Part shown: piece by piece, positions 34,894-42,678 of the stretch
Position numbering within the stretch: position 1 is the first letter of the stretch
Layout of the letters: each line of letters begins with the position of its first letter
DNA from: Prolixibacter denitrificans
GTDB taxonomy: Bacteria; Bacteroidota; Bacteroidia; Bacteroidales; Prolixibacteraceae
Direction: 5' to 3'
DNA length: 64,000 bases
Assembly: GCF_003014495.1 (NCBI RefSeq)
Contig: NZ_PYGC01000013.1
Coordinates: 46,061-110,060 of the forward strand
Notes under the pieces: generated by a model
Database searches by the model: none
Told to the model about the DNA's origin: nothing
The model's input: the letters and a program-made list of their open reading frames with translations, nothing else
Program-made: the position numbers and the translations under genes

Positions 34894-35661
34894 TCAATCG
34901 ACCGGAAGTTGTCTTACACGGGCCAACAATTCAGGAAGTACCTCACCTGCTTTTCCTTCCAGGAAAATGTGTGTAATCTGGTTGGTAAAAGGCGTCGTTT
35001 CCGGATTGATCTCAATAATGGTCGCTCCACTTCGGGCCGCTTCGTAAGGAACCATCGAAGCTGGCATCACTTCGCCGGTAGTGCCGATAACCAGCATGAC
35101 TTCCGCTTTGCGGGCAGCTGCGAATGATTGATCATACGCTTCGCGTGGAATTCCTTCTCCAAAGAAAATGAAATCCGGTTTCAACACCGAACCGTCTTCG
35201 TGACAACGCGGAGGAAGCTCGCTCATATCAATCTCGGTAGCAAAGTGCCGGGCTCCACAACGCGGACACACCACCCATTGCGAATTACCATGAAACTCCC
35301 ATACTGTTTGACTGCCCGCCTCCTGGTGGAGGTTATCGATGTTTTGTGTTATCAGACTTTTTAGCCAACCTTTTTGCTCCAGTCCGGCCAAAGCGATGTG
35401 TCCGGGATTGGGCTGGGCCTTCCCGAAGAAGTCGTAAAATATCTCTTTGATTTTCACCCACGAATCATGCGGATTCGAATAAAAATAGTCCAAATCAAGT
35501 ACTTTGGGATCGTAACGGCTCCAGAGGCCGCTTCTTCCCCGAAAGGGAGGAATTCCGCTTTCGACGGAAATCCCGGCTCCTGTAAATGCGACGGTATAAC
35601 CTGACTCTCTGATGAGCCGGGCTGCTTTATCCAGATAATCAATCATATTTAAAATATTCAA
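34894..35661 (-). CDS. cobB: Sir2-family NAD-dependent protein deacylase
   Basis: 255 aa. NAD-binding GAGIS (28-32) and GIPPFRG (36-42), QNID (106-109), and catalytic H124 are intact. The zinc site is odd: C132 and C135 (VCPRCG) and C153 (PPRCHEDG) are present, but the expected fourth cysteine is an acidic residue region (HEDGSVLKPD). Zinc may be held by three Cys plus another residue, or the site may be weaker. Removes acyl groups from lysines using NAD. An alternative start is the ATG at 35646. Confidence 0.88.
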   Translation of the reverse strand: MNILNMIDYLDKAARLIRESGYTVAFTGAGISVESGIPPFRGRSGLWSRYDPKVLDLDYFYSNPHDSWVKIKEIFYDFFGKAQPNPGHIALAGLEQKGWLKSLITQNIDNLHQEAGSQTVWEFHGNSQWVVCPRCGARHFATEIDMSELPPRCHEDGSVLKPDFIFFGEGIPREAYDQSFAAARKAEVMLVIGTTGEVMPASMVPYEAARSGATIIEINPETTPFTNQITHIFLEGKAGEVLPELLARVRQLPVD

Positions 35662-35670
35662 GAGGTTAAA

Positions 35671-36753
35671 TCAAGACTTCTCTTCCCTGTGTTCCGTTTG
35701 TACTTGCTCCGGATTGTTTGTCTGTTCCGGAAAGAGAACTCGTGTTTGCGGAAGATATTCAGGATAGTTCTTTTGTACAAATTCCACCAGCTTTTCCCTG
35801 ACCAATACACGCAAATCCCAGGCAGTCGGCGAATCGACAGCACTCACCAGGGCACGCAATTCAAGCGTTCGTTCGTTTGCACCCGTTACCTGAAGCACAT
35901 TCACCTGCCCGTCCCACAAATCGGTATCTTCCAGAATTTCGGTCAACGCCTCCCGCATTTTATCAACGGGAAAACGATAATCGACATAAATGAAAACCGT
36001 ACCCAGAATTTCAGCTGTCGTTCGCGTCCAGTTCTGAAACGGCTTCTCGATGAAGTAGGTAATCGGCAGGATCAACCGCCGTTTATCCCAGATGCGAACC
36101 ACTACATAGGTCAGTGTAATCTCCTCAATCCAGCCCCACTCATTTTCGACAATCACGACGTCCTCGAGACGGATGGGTTGTGTAATGGCAATCTGAAAAC
36201 CAGCCAAAATGAGACCAATACTTTTCTGTGCAGCAAAACCGATAATAATACCGGCTATCCCGGCGGAAGCCAGTAAACTAACCCCCAGCTTATGAATTTT
36301 ATCGAAACTCATCAGTGCGATTCCAATAGCAATAACCAACACCATGGCGATGAGAATACGTTCGAAAACCCGGAGCTGTGTATGCATTTTTCGCGCCTTC
36401 AGGTTGTCCTTCGTGTCCAGGTTATAGCGGCGAAGCAATATCGAGCGAATACTTCGGATGGCGTTGATGATAAGCCACGTAACCAGAAATATGGTAAGTA
36501 ACGTGTAGAGATGCTGTAAATCGAAGGGTAACTTCTTACCTGTATCCATCAGGGGCTGAATAGAAAGCAACACCAGCAGAGCAGCCAGAAAGGTCAGCGG
36601 TCGGGTGATACGGGTCAGCGTTTGAATCCATCCCGCGTCTTTCTTCTCGTGTAAACGATGTTTTATCAGGCGGATAATGAGATGAGCTCCCAAAAAGCCA
36701 ACTACCAAACCGGCAATCAACACCAATGCATTCAGGTAATTATTATCGAACAT
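35671..36753 (-). CDS. MscS-family mechanosensitive ion channel
   Basis: 360 aa: four transmembrane helices in residues about 10-195, then the pore-lining helix and beta domain. The MscS core is evident in AGIIIGFAAQKSIGLILAGFQIAITQPIRLEDVVIVENEWGWIEEI, and a C-terminal alpha/beta portion ends in a charged Gln/Glu-rich tail. Such channels release solutes during hypo-osmotic shock. The sirtuin gene begins 9 bp after its stop on the same strand, so the two could share a transcript. Confidence 0.9.
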   Translation of the reverse strand: MFDNNYLNALVLIAGLVVGFLGAHLIIRLIKHRLHEKKDAGWIQTLTRITRPLTFLAALLVLLSIQPLMDTGKKLPFDLQHLYTLLTIFLVTWLIINAIRSIRSILLRRYNLDTKDNLKARKMHTQLRVFERILIAMVLVIAIGIALMSFDKIHKLGVSLLASAGIAGIIIGFAAQKSIGLILAGFQIAITQPIRLEDVVIVENEWGWIEEITLTYVVVRIWDKRRLILPITYFIEKPFQNWTRTTAEILGTVFIYVDYRFPVDKMREALTEILEDTDLWDGQVNVLQVTGANERTLELRALVSAVDSPTAWDLRVLVREKLVEFVQKNYPEYLPQTRVLFPEQTNNPEQVQTEHREEKS

Positions 36754-36878
36754 AAGAATTCAGGTTTTTTACTAAAATAAACAATCCACACCGATAATGT
36801 TTTGATACAGCTCCGCGAAAACGAATAGTTTAAGAAATATTTACATGCAGTCCGAGATTCGGTTTTTAAATATTCGTC

Positions 36879-36910
36879 TTTGTCCGTATTTTTACGAACA
36901 AGTAGCTATT
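36879..36910 (+). promoter_or_regulatory. Candidate promoter of the first ars operon
   Basis: TTTG (36879-36882) and TAGCTATT (36903-36910) are 20 bp apart, close to TTTG-N19-21-TAnnTTTG. The operator 36882-36899 occupies the spacer. Confidence 0.45.
36882..36899. promoter_or_regulatory. ArsR operator 1 (first ars operon)
   Basis: GTCCGTATTTTTACGAAC is an imperfect palindrome just before the arsR start. A near-identical copy (one base different) occurs at 37235-37252 between arsR and the next gene, which marks both as operators of this ArsR. Confidence 0.75.
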
Positions 36911-36918
36911 TCACTATT

Positions 36919-37230
36919 ATGATGAAAGAGAACATGATCAAAGATACATTTACCGAAGATCAGCATCGGTTAGCCCGAATCGCCAAAGCGATGGGACATC
37001 CTATTCGTATTTATATCCTGGGCTTGCTATCGCGTCAGTCCTGTTGTTACAGCGGCGACCTTTCCGAAGAACTTCCCATCGCCAAGTCTACCCTCTCCCA
37101 GCATCTGAAGGAACTGAAAGATGCCGGACTCATCCAGGGAGAAATTGAAGCACCCAAGATTAAATACTGTCTGAACCGCGAAAAATGGTCCGAAGCAAAA
37201 ATCCTGTTTGAAAAGTTTTGGAATGAATAA
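36919..37230 (+). CDS. ArsR-family metalloregulator (first ars operon)
   Basis: 103 aa from the ATG at 36919 (an earlier in-frame ATG at 36880 would lie next to and translate through the operator). Winged helix with recognition region ELPIAKSTLSQHLKELKDAGL (about 51-71). Adjacent cysteines C42/C43 (RQSCCYSGDL) and a C-terminal Cys in KYCLN are candidate As(III) ligands. It is followed by arsE/F/G-like genes and arsP, and two operators flank it. Confidence 0.9.
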   Translation: MMKENMIKDTFTEDQHRLARIAKAMGHPIRIYILGLLSRQSCCYSGDLSEELPIAKSTLSQHLKELKDAGLIQGEIEAPKIKYCLNREKWSEAKILFEKFWNE

Positions 37231-37234
37231 TTCT

Positions 37235-37252
37235 GTTCGTATTTTTACGAAC
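37235..37252. promoter_or_regulatory. ArsR operator 2, before the thioredoxin-like gene
   Basis: GTTCGTATTTTTACGAAC, a palindrome with arms GTTCGT/ACGAAC. It overlaps a candidate -7 TATTTTTA (37240-37247) that is 19 bp after TTTG at 37217-37220, suggesting a second, internally regulated promoter. Confidence 0.7.
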
Positions 37253-37275
37253 AACGAATTAAAACCAAAAAATCA

Positions 37276-37545
37276 ATGGATTTTCAAAATGTAAAGCCCA
37301 TTCACATGGATATCAGAGTCCTGGGAACGGGTTGCCCAAAATGCCGGGCACTGGAAAAAGCAACCAACGAGGCCGTAGCAGAGGCCGGATTGGATGCTAC
37401 GGTCTCCAAGGTGGAAGACATCTTGGAGATCATGAAAATGGGCGTGATGACAACACCGGCGCTGGTGGTTGATGGAAAAGTGGTTGTAAAAGGAAAAGTA
37501 CCGTCGGTTAAGGAACTGAAAAAGCTACTAACCCAAAATCAATAA
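37276..37545 (+). CDS. Small thioredoxin-like protein (ArsE-like)
   Basis: 89 aa redox protein of the thioredoxin/glutaredoxin-like MTH895 type with the active site C20-P-K-C23 (GTGCPKC) and the cis-Pro loop TTPALVVDG. An alternative start at 37306 (MDIRV) would remove ten residues. In arsEFG operons a small thioredoxin-like ArsE works with ArsF in reduction of nitro-arsenicals. The position directly before an arsF-like gene supports that reading, but general thiol redox is also possible. Confidence 0.78.
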   Translation: MDFQNVKPIHMDIRVLGTGCPKCRALEKATNEAVAEAGLDATVSKVEDILEIMKMGVMTTPALVVDGKVVVKGKVPSVKELKKLLTQNQ

Positions 37546-37547
37546 CC

Positions 37548-37946
37548 ATGAAATCACCAAAAACGGCTTTTCTTGCTTTGATTCTATTCATGGCAGGCAC
37601 CTTCACCTTTTCCCAAACGTCAGCTAAAACATCGGAAAAACAAGCCAGGGTAAATGTCTACTATTTCCATTTCAACACGCGCTGTGCAACCTGTCGTGCG
37701 GTCGAATCGGAAGCACAGGCTGATGTGAAGGAACTGTTTGGCAATGACGTCAGTTTTGCCTCTTATAACCTGGATGAAAAAGCTGGTGAAGCAAAAGGTA
37801 AAGAGCTGGGTATTTCAGGACAGACACTTCTAATTGTAAAAGGAAACCAGCAATTCAATATCACGACCGAAGGCTTTATGTATGCCCGAACCAATCCGAA
37901 AAAGTTCAGGCAGATTATCGAAGAGAAGATTAAACCGTTGCTCTGA
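37548..37946 (+). CDS. ArsF-like secreted thioredoxin-fold protein
   Basis: 132 aa with a signal peptide (to about residue 22) and a thioredoxin-like fold bearing C46-A-T-C49 (NTRCATC). It matches the ArsF family named as a subunit of nitrophenyl-compound (roxarsone) reduction. The predicted export is noteworthy because it places the redox centre in the periplasm. It begins 2 bp after the ArsE-like gene and 2 bp before the ArsG-like gene. Confidence 0.78.
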   Translation: MKSPKTAFLALILFMAGTFTFSQTSAKTSEKQARVNVYYFHFNTRCATCRAVESEAQADVKELFGNDVSFASYNLDEKAGEAKGKELGISGQTLLIVKGNQQFNITTEGFMYARTNPKKFRQIIEEKIKPLL

Positions 37947-37948
37947 CG

Positions 37949-38650
37949 ATGGAAGAATTTCTGAGCAGCCTTTTGGATAGTAGCTCACTTCCGGTTGTAA
38001 CGGCATTAGTCCTGGGATTGATGACGGCCATCAGCCCCTGCCCACTGGCCACCAATATTACCGCCATCGGGTTTATTGGCAAGGATTTGGAGAACCGGAA
38101 CCGGGTATTCTACAATGGACTGATCTATACGCTAGGCAGGGCCATCGGTTACACCGGACTGGCTTTCATCATCTTTTTAGGCGCTGACCAATTTGCCCTT
38201 TCGGGAACCTTTCAGCGCTACGGTGAGAAAATAATTGGCCCGCTGCTGATTCTGATCGGTTTGTTCATGCTGGATATCCTGAAAATTAAATTTCCCGGAA
38301 TGGAAATGCTGACCCGGCGTTTCGAGGGAAAAAGCAACAAAAACTATTGGGATGTTCTCCTCCTCGGCGTTGTGTTCGCTTTGGCTTTCTGTCCGTATAG
38401 TGGTGTATTGTACTTTGGTATGCTCATCCCGTTGACCATTAGCAGTGCTTCCGGACTTTATCTGCCCGTTGTTTTTGCTATTGCCACCGGCATTCCTGTC
38501 ATCATCTTTGCCTGGCTCATAGCCTTTGCCATTTCGGGAGTCGGCACCTTGTATAATAGGCTAAAGGTTTTCGAAATTTGGTTTCGGCGGGTTATTTCGG
38601 TCATATTTATCGGGGTCGGTTTCTACTATGTTTTTACCGTTTACTTTTAA
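37949..38650 (+). CDS. ArsG-like membrane permease (CcdA/DsbD-type fold)
   Basis: 233 aa with about six transmembrane helices and two CcdA-like Cys-Pro motifs: AISPCPLATNI (about residue 28) and LAFCPYSGVLYFG (about 148). The ArsG family is described as an efflux permease for aromatic aminobenzyl arsenicals. The CcdA-like cysteines could also pass electrons across the membrane to the exported ArsF-like protein. The following BFD-like gene start lies 4 bp after its stop. Confidence 0.78.
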   Translation: MEEFLSSLLDSSSLPVVTALVLGLMTAISPCPLATNITAIGFIGKDLENRNRVFYNGLIYTLGRAIGYTGLAFIIFLGADQFALSGTFQRYGEKIIGPLLILIGLFMLDILKIKFPGMEMLTRRFEGKSNKNYWDVLLLGVVFALAFCPYSGVLYFGMLIPLTISSASGLYLPVVFAIATGIPVIIFAWLIAFAISGVGTLYNRLKVFEIWFRRVISVIFIGVGFYYVFTVYF

Positions 38651-38654
38651 GGAT

Positions 38655-38876
38655 ATGGAAAAGATGATTTGCTACTGCCAGCAGGTAACGGAAAGAGAAA
38701 TTAAGGATGCGATGGCCAATGGAGCCAAAACATTAAAAGACATACAGGAAGCGACCGGAGCCTGTACGGGAAACAAATGTTCCGAACTAAATCCTACCGG
38801 GAAATGCTGTTCCGGAGACATCAATGCCCTGTTAAAAGCCAGTGATGGTCCTGCAACCTGCTGTTGTTGCAACTAA
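38655..38876 (+). CDS. Small BFD-like [2Fe-2S] protein with Cys-rich tail
   Basis: 73 aa from the ATG at 38655. The BFD-type [2Fe-2S] pattern is clear: C6-x-C8 (ICYC) and C37-x4-C42 (ACTGNKC). Extra cysteines follow (C51/C52, and four in a row C69-C72 at the C-terminus), which could bind As(III) or another soft metal. It sits between arsG-like and arsP genes. Possible roles are electron donor for the ArsEF reduction or an arsenic chaperone; both are inference. Confidence 0.75.
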   Translation: MEKMICYCQQVTEREIKDAMANGAKTLKDIQEATGACTGNKCSELNPTGKCCSGDINALLKASDGPATCCCCN

Positions 38877-38910
38877 AAATTTTCGAATACAATTTTTGTC
38901 TGACTGAGAA

Positions 38911-39954
38911 ATGAGAGATAAAGTAATTGCACTGAACCGAAATATGCATGGTTGGTTGTTTCCGGCGCTCCTTTTACCCCTGTGGATTGTTCTCTACTGG
39001 CAACTACAGCACGTAGCCGATTTTTTCATCGATGATGTGTTTGGAATGGCAACCGGTAAGCATCTGACAGAAACCCTTCGTTTCTTCATCTTCGAGGTGC
39101 CCAAGGTGCTGTTATTACTTGTACTCATCATCTTTGTAGTTGGCATTCTTAGAACGTATTTCACACCGGAGAAAACAAGAAAAATACTGGAGGGAAAATC
39201 CTTGTTTACCGGTAACATCCTGGCTTCACTGCTGGGAATTGTTACTCCTTTTTGCTCCTGCTCCGCGATTCCGCTGTTTCTGGGCTTTGTAGAAGCGGGT
39301 GTTCCACTGGGCGTCACCTTCTCATTCCTCATTGCCGCCCCAATGATTAACGAAGTAGCACTCGTACTGTTGATTGGAATGTTTGGCTGGAAAGTAGCAC
39401 TCATCTACGTGGGAACCGGCCTTATCATTGCCATCCTGGCGGGTTGGATATTAGGAAAACTGGGATTGGAAAAATATGTGGCTGAATGGGTTTATGAAGT
39501 AAAAGCCGGCCACAACGAAGATGCCGAAGGACGGGTACATTTTCAGGAAAGAATACAATCGGGGTACGACGCAGTTAAGGAGATTGTGGGGAAAATATGG
39601 ATTTATATCCTCATCGGTATTGCGGTTGGAGCCGGTGCTCATGGTTATGTCCCGGAAAACTTTCTCGGTTCTCTGTTGGGCAATCAGAACTGGTACGGCG
39701 TTCCGGTCGCCATTTTGCTTGGCGTTCCCATGTATTCCAATGCGGCCGGAATTATTCCTATTGTTAGTGTGCTTTTGGAGAAAGGTGTCTCGCTCGGTAC
39801 CGCGCTTGCTTTTATGATGTCCGTCATCGCCCTTTCCTTACCGGAGATCATCATTCTGAAGAAAGTGCTCAAATGGCAATTGATTTCGGTTTTTGTCGGT
39901 ATCGTTACCATCGGTATACTCATCGTCGGGTTCGTCTTCAACCATGTGATGTAG
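38911..39954 (+). CDS. arsP: ArsP-type organoarsenical efflux permease
   Basis: 347 aa with about eight to ten transmembrane helices and the DUF318/permease motif TPFCSCSAIPLFLGF (about residues 115-129) with the paired cysteines used by ArsP for trivalent arsenicals. Second half has GVPMYSNAAGIIPIV, the symmetric motif. ArsP exports methylarsenite and related trivalent organoarsenicals. Context in an ArsR-controlled operon with ArsEFG-like proteins strongly supports this. Confidence 0.87.
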   Translation: MRDKVIALNRNMHGWLFPALLLPLWIVLYWQLQHVADFFIDDVFGMATGKHLTETLRFFIFEVPKVLLLLVLIIFVVGILRTYFTPEKTRKILEGKSLFTGNILASLLGIVTPFCSCSAIPLFLGFVEAGVPLGVTFSFLIAAPMINEVALVLLIGMFGWKVALIYVGTGLIIAILAGWILGKLGLEKYVAEWVYEVKAGHNEDAEGRVHFQERIQSGYDAVKEIVGKIWIYILIGIAVGAGAHGYVPENFLGSLLGNQNWYGVPVAILLGVPMYSNAAGIIPIVSVLLEKGVSLGTALAFMMSVIALSLPEIIILKKVLKWQLISVFVGIVTIGILIVGFVFNHVM

Positions 39955-39989
39955 AAGAGCGGAAGAACTAAGACAAGAGACAAAAGACG

Positions 39990-40055
39990 GTTTCAGGTTG
40001 CGCTGCGAGGTTTCTGTAGTTGACATTGTTACTGTCGTTACTGTTGTTAGGAAAA
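39990..40055. repeat. Degenerate intergenic repeat (GTTACTGTTGTT type)
   Basis: Short reiterated units such as GTTTCTGTAGTT, CATTGTTACTG and GTTACTGTTGTT after arsP. Related arrays occur at 46770-46830, 59430-59670 and 62404-62580. Confidence 0.5.
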
Positions 40056-40182
40056 GACTTCAGACTCGAGACTACAGACTGGACTCCGCTGCATCCACTC
40101 TCCTCTTCTCATCTTCAGAGCTTCAGTTCCCTTTCTTGCAGCGAAAAAAAATTCAATCACACAAAAAATAATCCGATAAATG

Positions 40183-40212
40183 TTTGCTTTTCACATAAAA
40201 GAATTAACTTTG
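40183..40212 (+). promoter_or_regulatory. Promoter of the tetR gene at 40.2 kb
   Basis: TTTG (40183-40186), an 18-bp spacer, and TAACTTTG (40205-40212) match the Bacteroidota consensus exactly. The operator begins at its last base. Confidence 0.8.
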
Positions 40213-40227
40213 TAAGTGATTACTTAC
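40212..40227. promoter_or_regulatory. TetR operator A
   Basis: GTAAGTGATTACTTAC, arms GTAAGT/ACTTAC with a 4-bp centre, located at the promoter start point and 10 bp before the tetR ATG. The same arms recur at 40845-40860. Confidence 0.82.
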
Positions 40228-40236
40228 ATCAAGGTC

Positions 40237-40827
40237 ATGGAACGGCAAAATAGCGAAACACGGCAAGGCCAAATCAAACAGGCAGTACTCGACATCATTT
40301 ACACCGATGGTCTTAAGAACCTGTCGACCCGCAATCTGGCCAAACGCATTGGCATGAGCGAAGGGGCCATCTTCCGCCACTTTGCTACCAAGCAGGACAT
40401 CATCCTGGCTATTATTCAGGATGTGCAGACCGATTTCATCGGGCAGTTGCGAAAGATTGCCACTTCTTCGCTGGAACCGAAAGAGCGCTTGCAAAAGTTC
40501 ATTTGCTCAACCGTTCAGTATCTCACCGACAACAAAGGAATCACCATGCTTCTCTTTTCTGAAGCATCACATAATAATGACGAACAACTGAAATCGACGC
40601 TTCGTCAAATCTTCAATAACCAGAAATCACTGGTTAGTAAAATCTTTCTTGACGGAATTGCTGAAGGAACCTGGGATGAAGAGATACCCGTTGAGAATCT
40701 CGCCATGCTGTACATGGGCATTCCGGTATCATTAAACATTGAACTGATACTCAACAGAGGAGAGTCTCAGAACGACAATTTCTGCAAGAAAATGTTGAGT
40801 CTTATGCTCAAATTACTGAAGCGATAA
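40237..40827 (+). CDS. TetR/AcrR-family transcriptional regulator
   Basis: 196 aa from the ATG at 40237; AAGG lies just before it, and the upstream GTG at 40216 falls inside the operator and is unlikely. N-terminal HTH: NLSTRNLAKRIGMSEGAIFRHFATKQDI (about residues 27-54). The all-helical C-terminal domain should bind an unknown ligand. The paired operators mean that it regulates itself and the downstream tauE-porin-fmdE genes. It sits in the middle of an arsenic island but need not sense arsenic. Confidence 0.92.
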   Translation: MERQNSETRQGQIKQAVLDIIYTDGLKNLSTRNLAKRIGMSEGAIFRHFATKQDIILAIIQDVQTDFIGQLRKIATSSLEPKERLQKFICSTVQYLTDNKGITMLLFSEASHNNDEQLKSTLRQIFNNQKSLVSKIFLDGIAEGTWDEEIPVENLAMLYMGIPVSLNIELILNRGESQNDNFCKKMLSLMLKLLKR

Positions 40828-40844
40828 TTTTTTTTGCATCTAAT

Positions 40845-40860
40845 GTAAGTAAATACTTAC
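40845..40860. promoter_or_regulatory. TetR operator B, before the tauE gene
   Basis: GTAAGTAAATACTTAC has the same 6-bp arms as operator A, with a different centre. It is 15 bp before the tauE ATG. Confidence 0.8.
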
Positions 40861-40875
40861 TTAAACTTTTTAGTC

Positions 40876-41628
40876 ATGTTGTACGGAATCGTTTTTTTCA
40901 TCATCGCGGTAGCATCATTCATCTTTGCCATGCTGGGCCTTGGCGGAGGAATGGTGTACGTACCGGTCCTGAACTGGGCTGGTTTTGATATGGTTTCCGT
41001 GGCCATACCACTCGGTCTCCTATTGAATGGCTTAAACACCGGTTTGGTTCTTATTCCGTTTGCACGGAAAAAAATGGTTGACTGGAAGGGAGGCGCTGTT
41101 ATGGCGGTGACAGCACTTGTTGCCTCTCCCATTGGAGCCATGACCAGCGACAAAGTTCCGGTAGCTACGTTAAAAATCCTGTTTGCCATCATGGTTGTCG
41201 CGGCTGCTATTCGCATGATATACGCCTCCAAGATGGCTGAGCCGGACGAGATGATGTCCATGAAGAAGCGAAGCATCATCGGGTTCTTTGTCGGAGGTTT
41301 TGCCGGTTTCGTTGGCGGAATGCTCGGACTGGGCGGCGGATTCATCATTGCCCCTATCCTCATGATGATGGGCTACAAAACAAAAGAAGCGGCAGCTACC
41401 ACTGCTTTTGTCGTCACGTTCTCTTCCATTTCGGGGTACCTGGGCCACGTTTCGCAGGGACACATGAACTGGCCATTGACCATCATTGTCGTCATTGCTG
41501 TTATTATCGGCTCTCAATTAGGAGGCCGGTATATGACACAAAAGGCCAAATCGAAACAGGTAAAAGTGATTTACGCCATCGTCTTGCTGGTAATTGCTGC
41601 CAAAATGGTGTACGGCGTCATCCATTAA
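40876..41628 (+). CDS. TauE/SafE-family permease, second copy
   Basis: 250 aa with eight or so membrane segments and the two glycine-rich family repeats (LGLGGGMVYVPVLNWAGF near residue 15 and MLGLGGGFIIAPILM near residue 150). It is under a TetR operator and followed directly by a porin gene (1 bp gap), so inner- and outer-membrane passage of the same anion is plausible. Substrate unknown: sulfite, sulfonates or another oxyanion. Confidence 0.87.
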   Translation: MLYGIVFFIIAVASFIFAMLGLGGGMVYVPVLNWAGFDMVSVAIPLGLLLNGLNTGLVLIPFARKKMVDWKGGAVMAVTALVASPIGAMTSDKVPVATLKILFAIMVVAAAIRMIYASKMAEPDEMMSMKKRSIIGFFVGGFAGFVGGMLGLGGGFIIAPILMMMGYKTKEAAATTAFVVTFSSISGYLGHVSQGHMNWPLTIIVVIAVIIGSQLGGRYMTQKAKSKQVKVIYAIVLLVIAAKMVYGVIH

Positions 41629-41629
41629 T

Positions 41630-42631
41630 ATGCATCGTGTCATGAAAAGATTGAGATTATTGACGCTGCTCCTATTCATTGCTGCATCCGTTCAGGCGCA
41701 GGAAAACAAAGGTCCGCAGCTAAACGGCTACATCCAAACCCGGTTTTCGAGCAATCTGAATACCACTTCGGAATTCATGGTTCGACGGGCCAAACTGTGG
41801 CTTAAGGGCGAGGTACCGACTGCCAATTTCATTAGCTATAAGATGCAGGTTGTTTACCGCTCGTACAAGGACCAGAATTTCATTTTTCAGGATGCGCTGG
41901 CGGATATACATCTGAAAGGAAACGGGTTGTTCCGGCTCGGACGGTTTGTGCCGGACTTTATGATGCAACGCATGCAACCCGATTACCGGATTCCGGTTTT
42001 GGAGCGGGCATCTGTCATCAATAAACTGAATATGAATCCGAAGTACGGCGCCCGGATGATTGGACTCGAGTACTTATACAGCCAGTCAGGCCAACCATGG
42101 CATGCCAGTGTGGGGCTGTTCAACGGAAACACGGACCAACCCGGTCATAATAACAACTCTCCGTTGATAACATCGCGGTTAAACCGGAAATTCCGTTTCG
42201 ATCAGCAGTCCGATATTACCCTTGGAGGTTCGGTAGCGTACCGGAACATCACGCAAATGAGCCTGCCAACAATTTATGCCGCTGACTCACTCCTTTCGGG
42301 AGACGATTTTCACTGGGGCGCCGAAGCTTTGCTTCACTGTAATCATTTCCATTTGCAGGCCGAATATATTCAGGCACTGCTGAACAATCACAAAGCAGAT
42401 GGTTACTACCTGCTGGGTTGGTACGATTTCAATACCCATTACCAACTCACCGCTTTCACCGAAAAATACACGGACCTGAATTCCGCGACAACGGATCAGC
42501 CCTGGTATGGATTAGGGTTCAACTATCTCATTACAGAAAAAACAAAATTAATGGCCGATTTTAAATGCAGCGATCTGAATCAGAATCCGGTTTATTCGGC
42601 CAATATCCAACTGCAGTTACTCTTTCGGTAG
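41630..42631 (+). CDS. Phosphate-selective porin-like outer-membrane protein
   Basis: 333 aa from the ATG at 41630, with a signal peptide (LRLLTLLLFIAASVQAQ). The mature part is a porin O/P-type beta barrel: GYIQTRFSSN, FMVRRAKLWLKGEV, ISYKMQVVYRSYKDQN, ending ANIQLQLLFR. Such porins favour anions. The ATG overlaps the end of the tauE gene region and the pair is surely co-transcribed. An alternative start at 41642 is possible. Confidence 0.8.
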   Translation: MHRVMKRLRLLTLLLFIAASVQAQENKGPQLNGYIQTRFSSNLNTTSEFMVRRAKLWLKGEVPTANFISYKMQVVYRSYKDQNFIFQDALADIHLKGNGLFRLGRFVPDFMMQRMQPDYRIPVLERASVINKLNMNPKYGARMIGLEYLYSQSGQPWHASVGLFNGNTDQPGHNNNSPLITSRLNRKFRFDQQSDITLGGSVAYRNITQMSLPTIYAADSLLSGDDFHWGAEALLHCNHFHLQAEYIQALLNNHKADGYYLLGWYDFNTHYQLTAFTEKYTDLNSATTDQPWYGLGFNYLITEKTKLMADFKCSDLNQNPVYSANIQLQLLFR

Positions 42632-42678
42632 AGGGAGAACTGTATAATAACGAATTGTCAAACTTAAAAATCAACATC

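Noticed and set aside
35689..36276. 195-codon open frame on plus, opposite the MscS gene
   Set aside because: Antisense of a well-recognised channel protein, no domain features.
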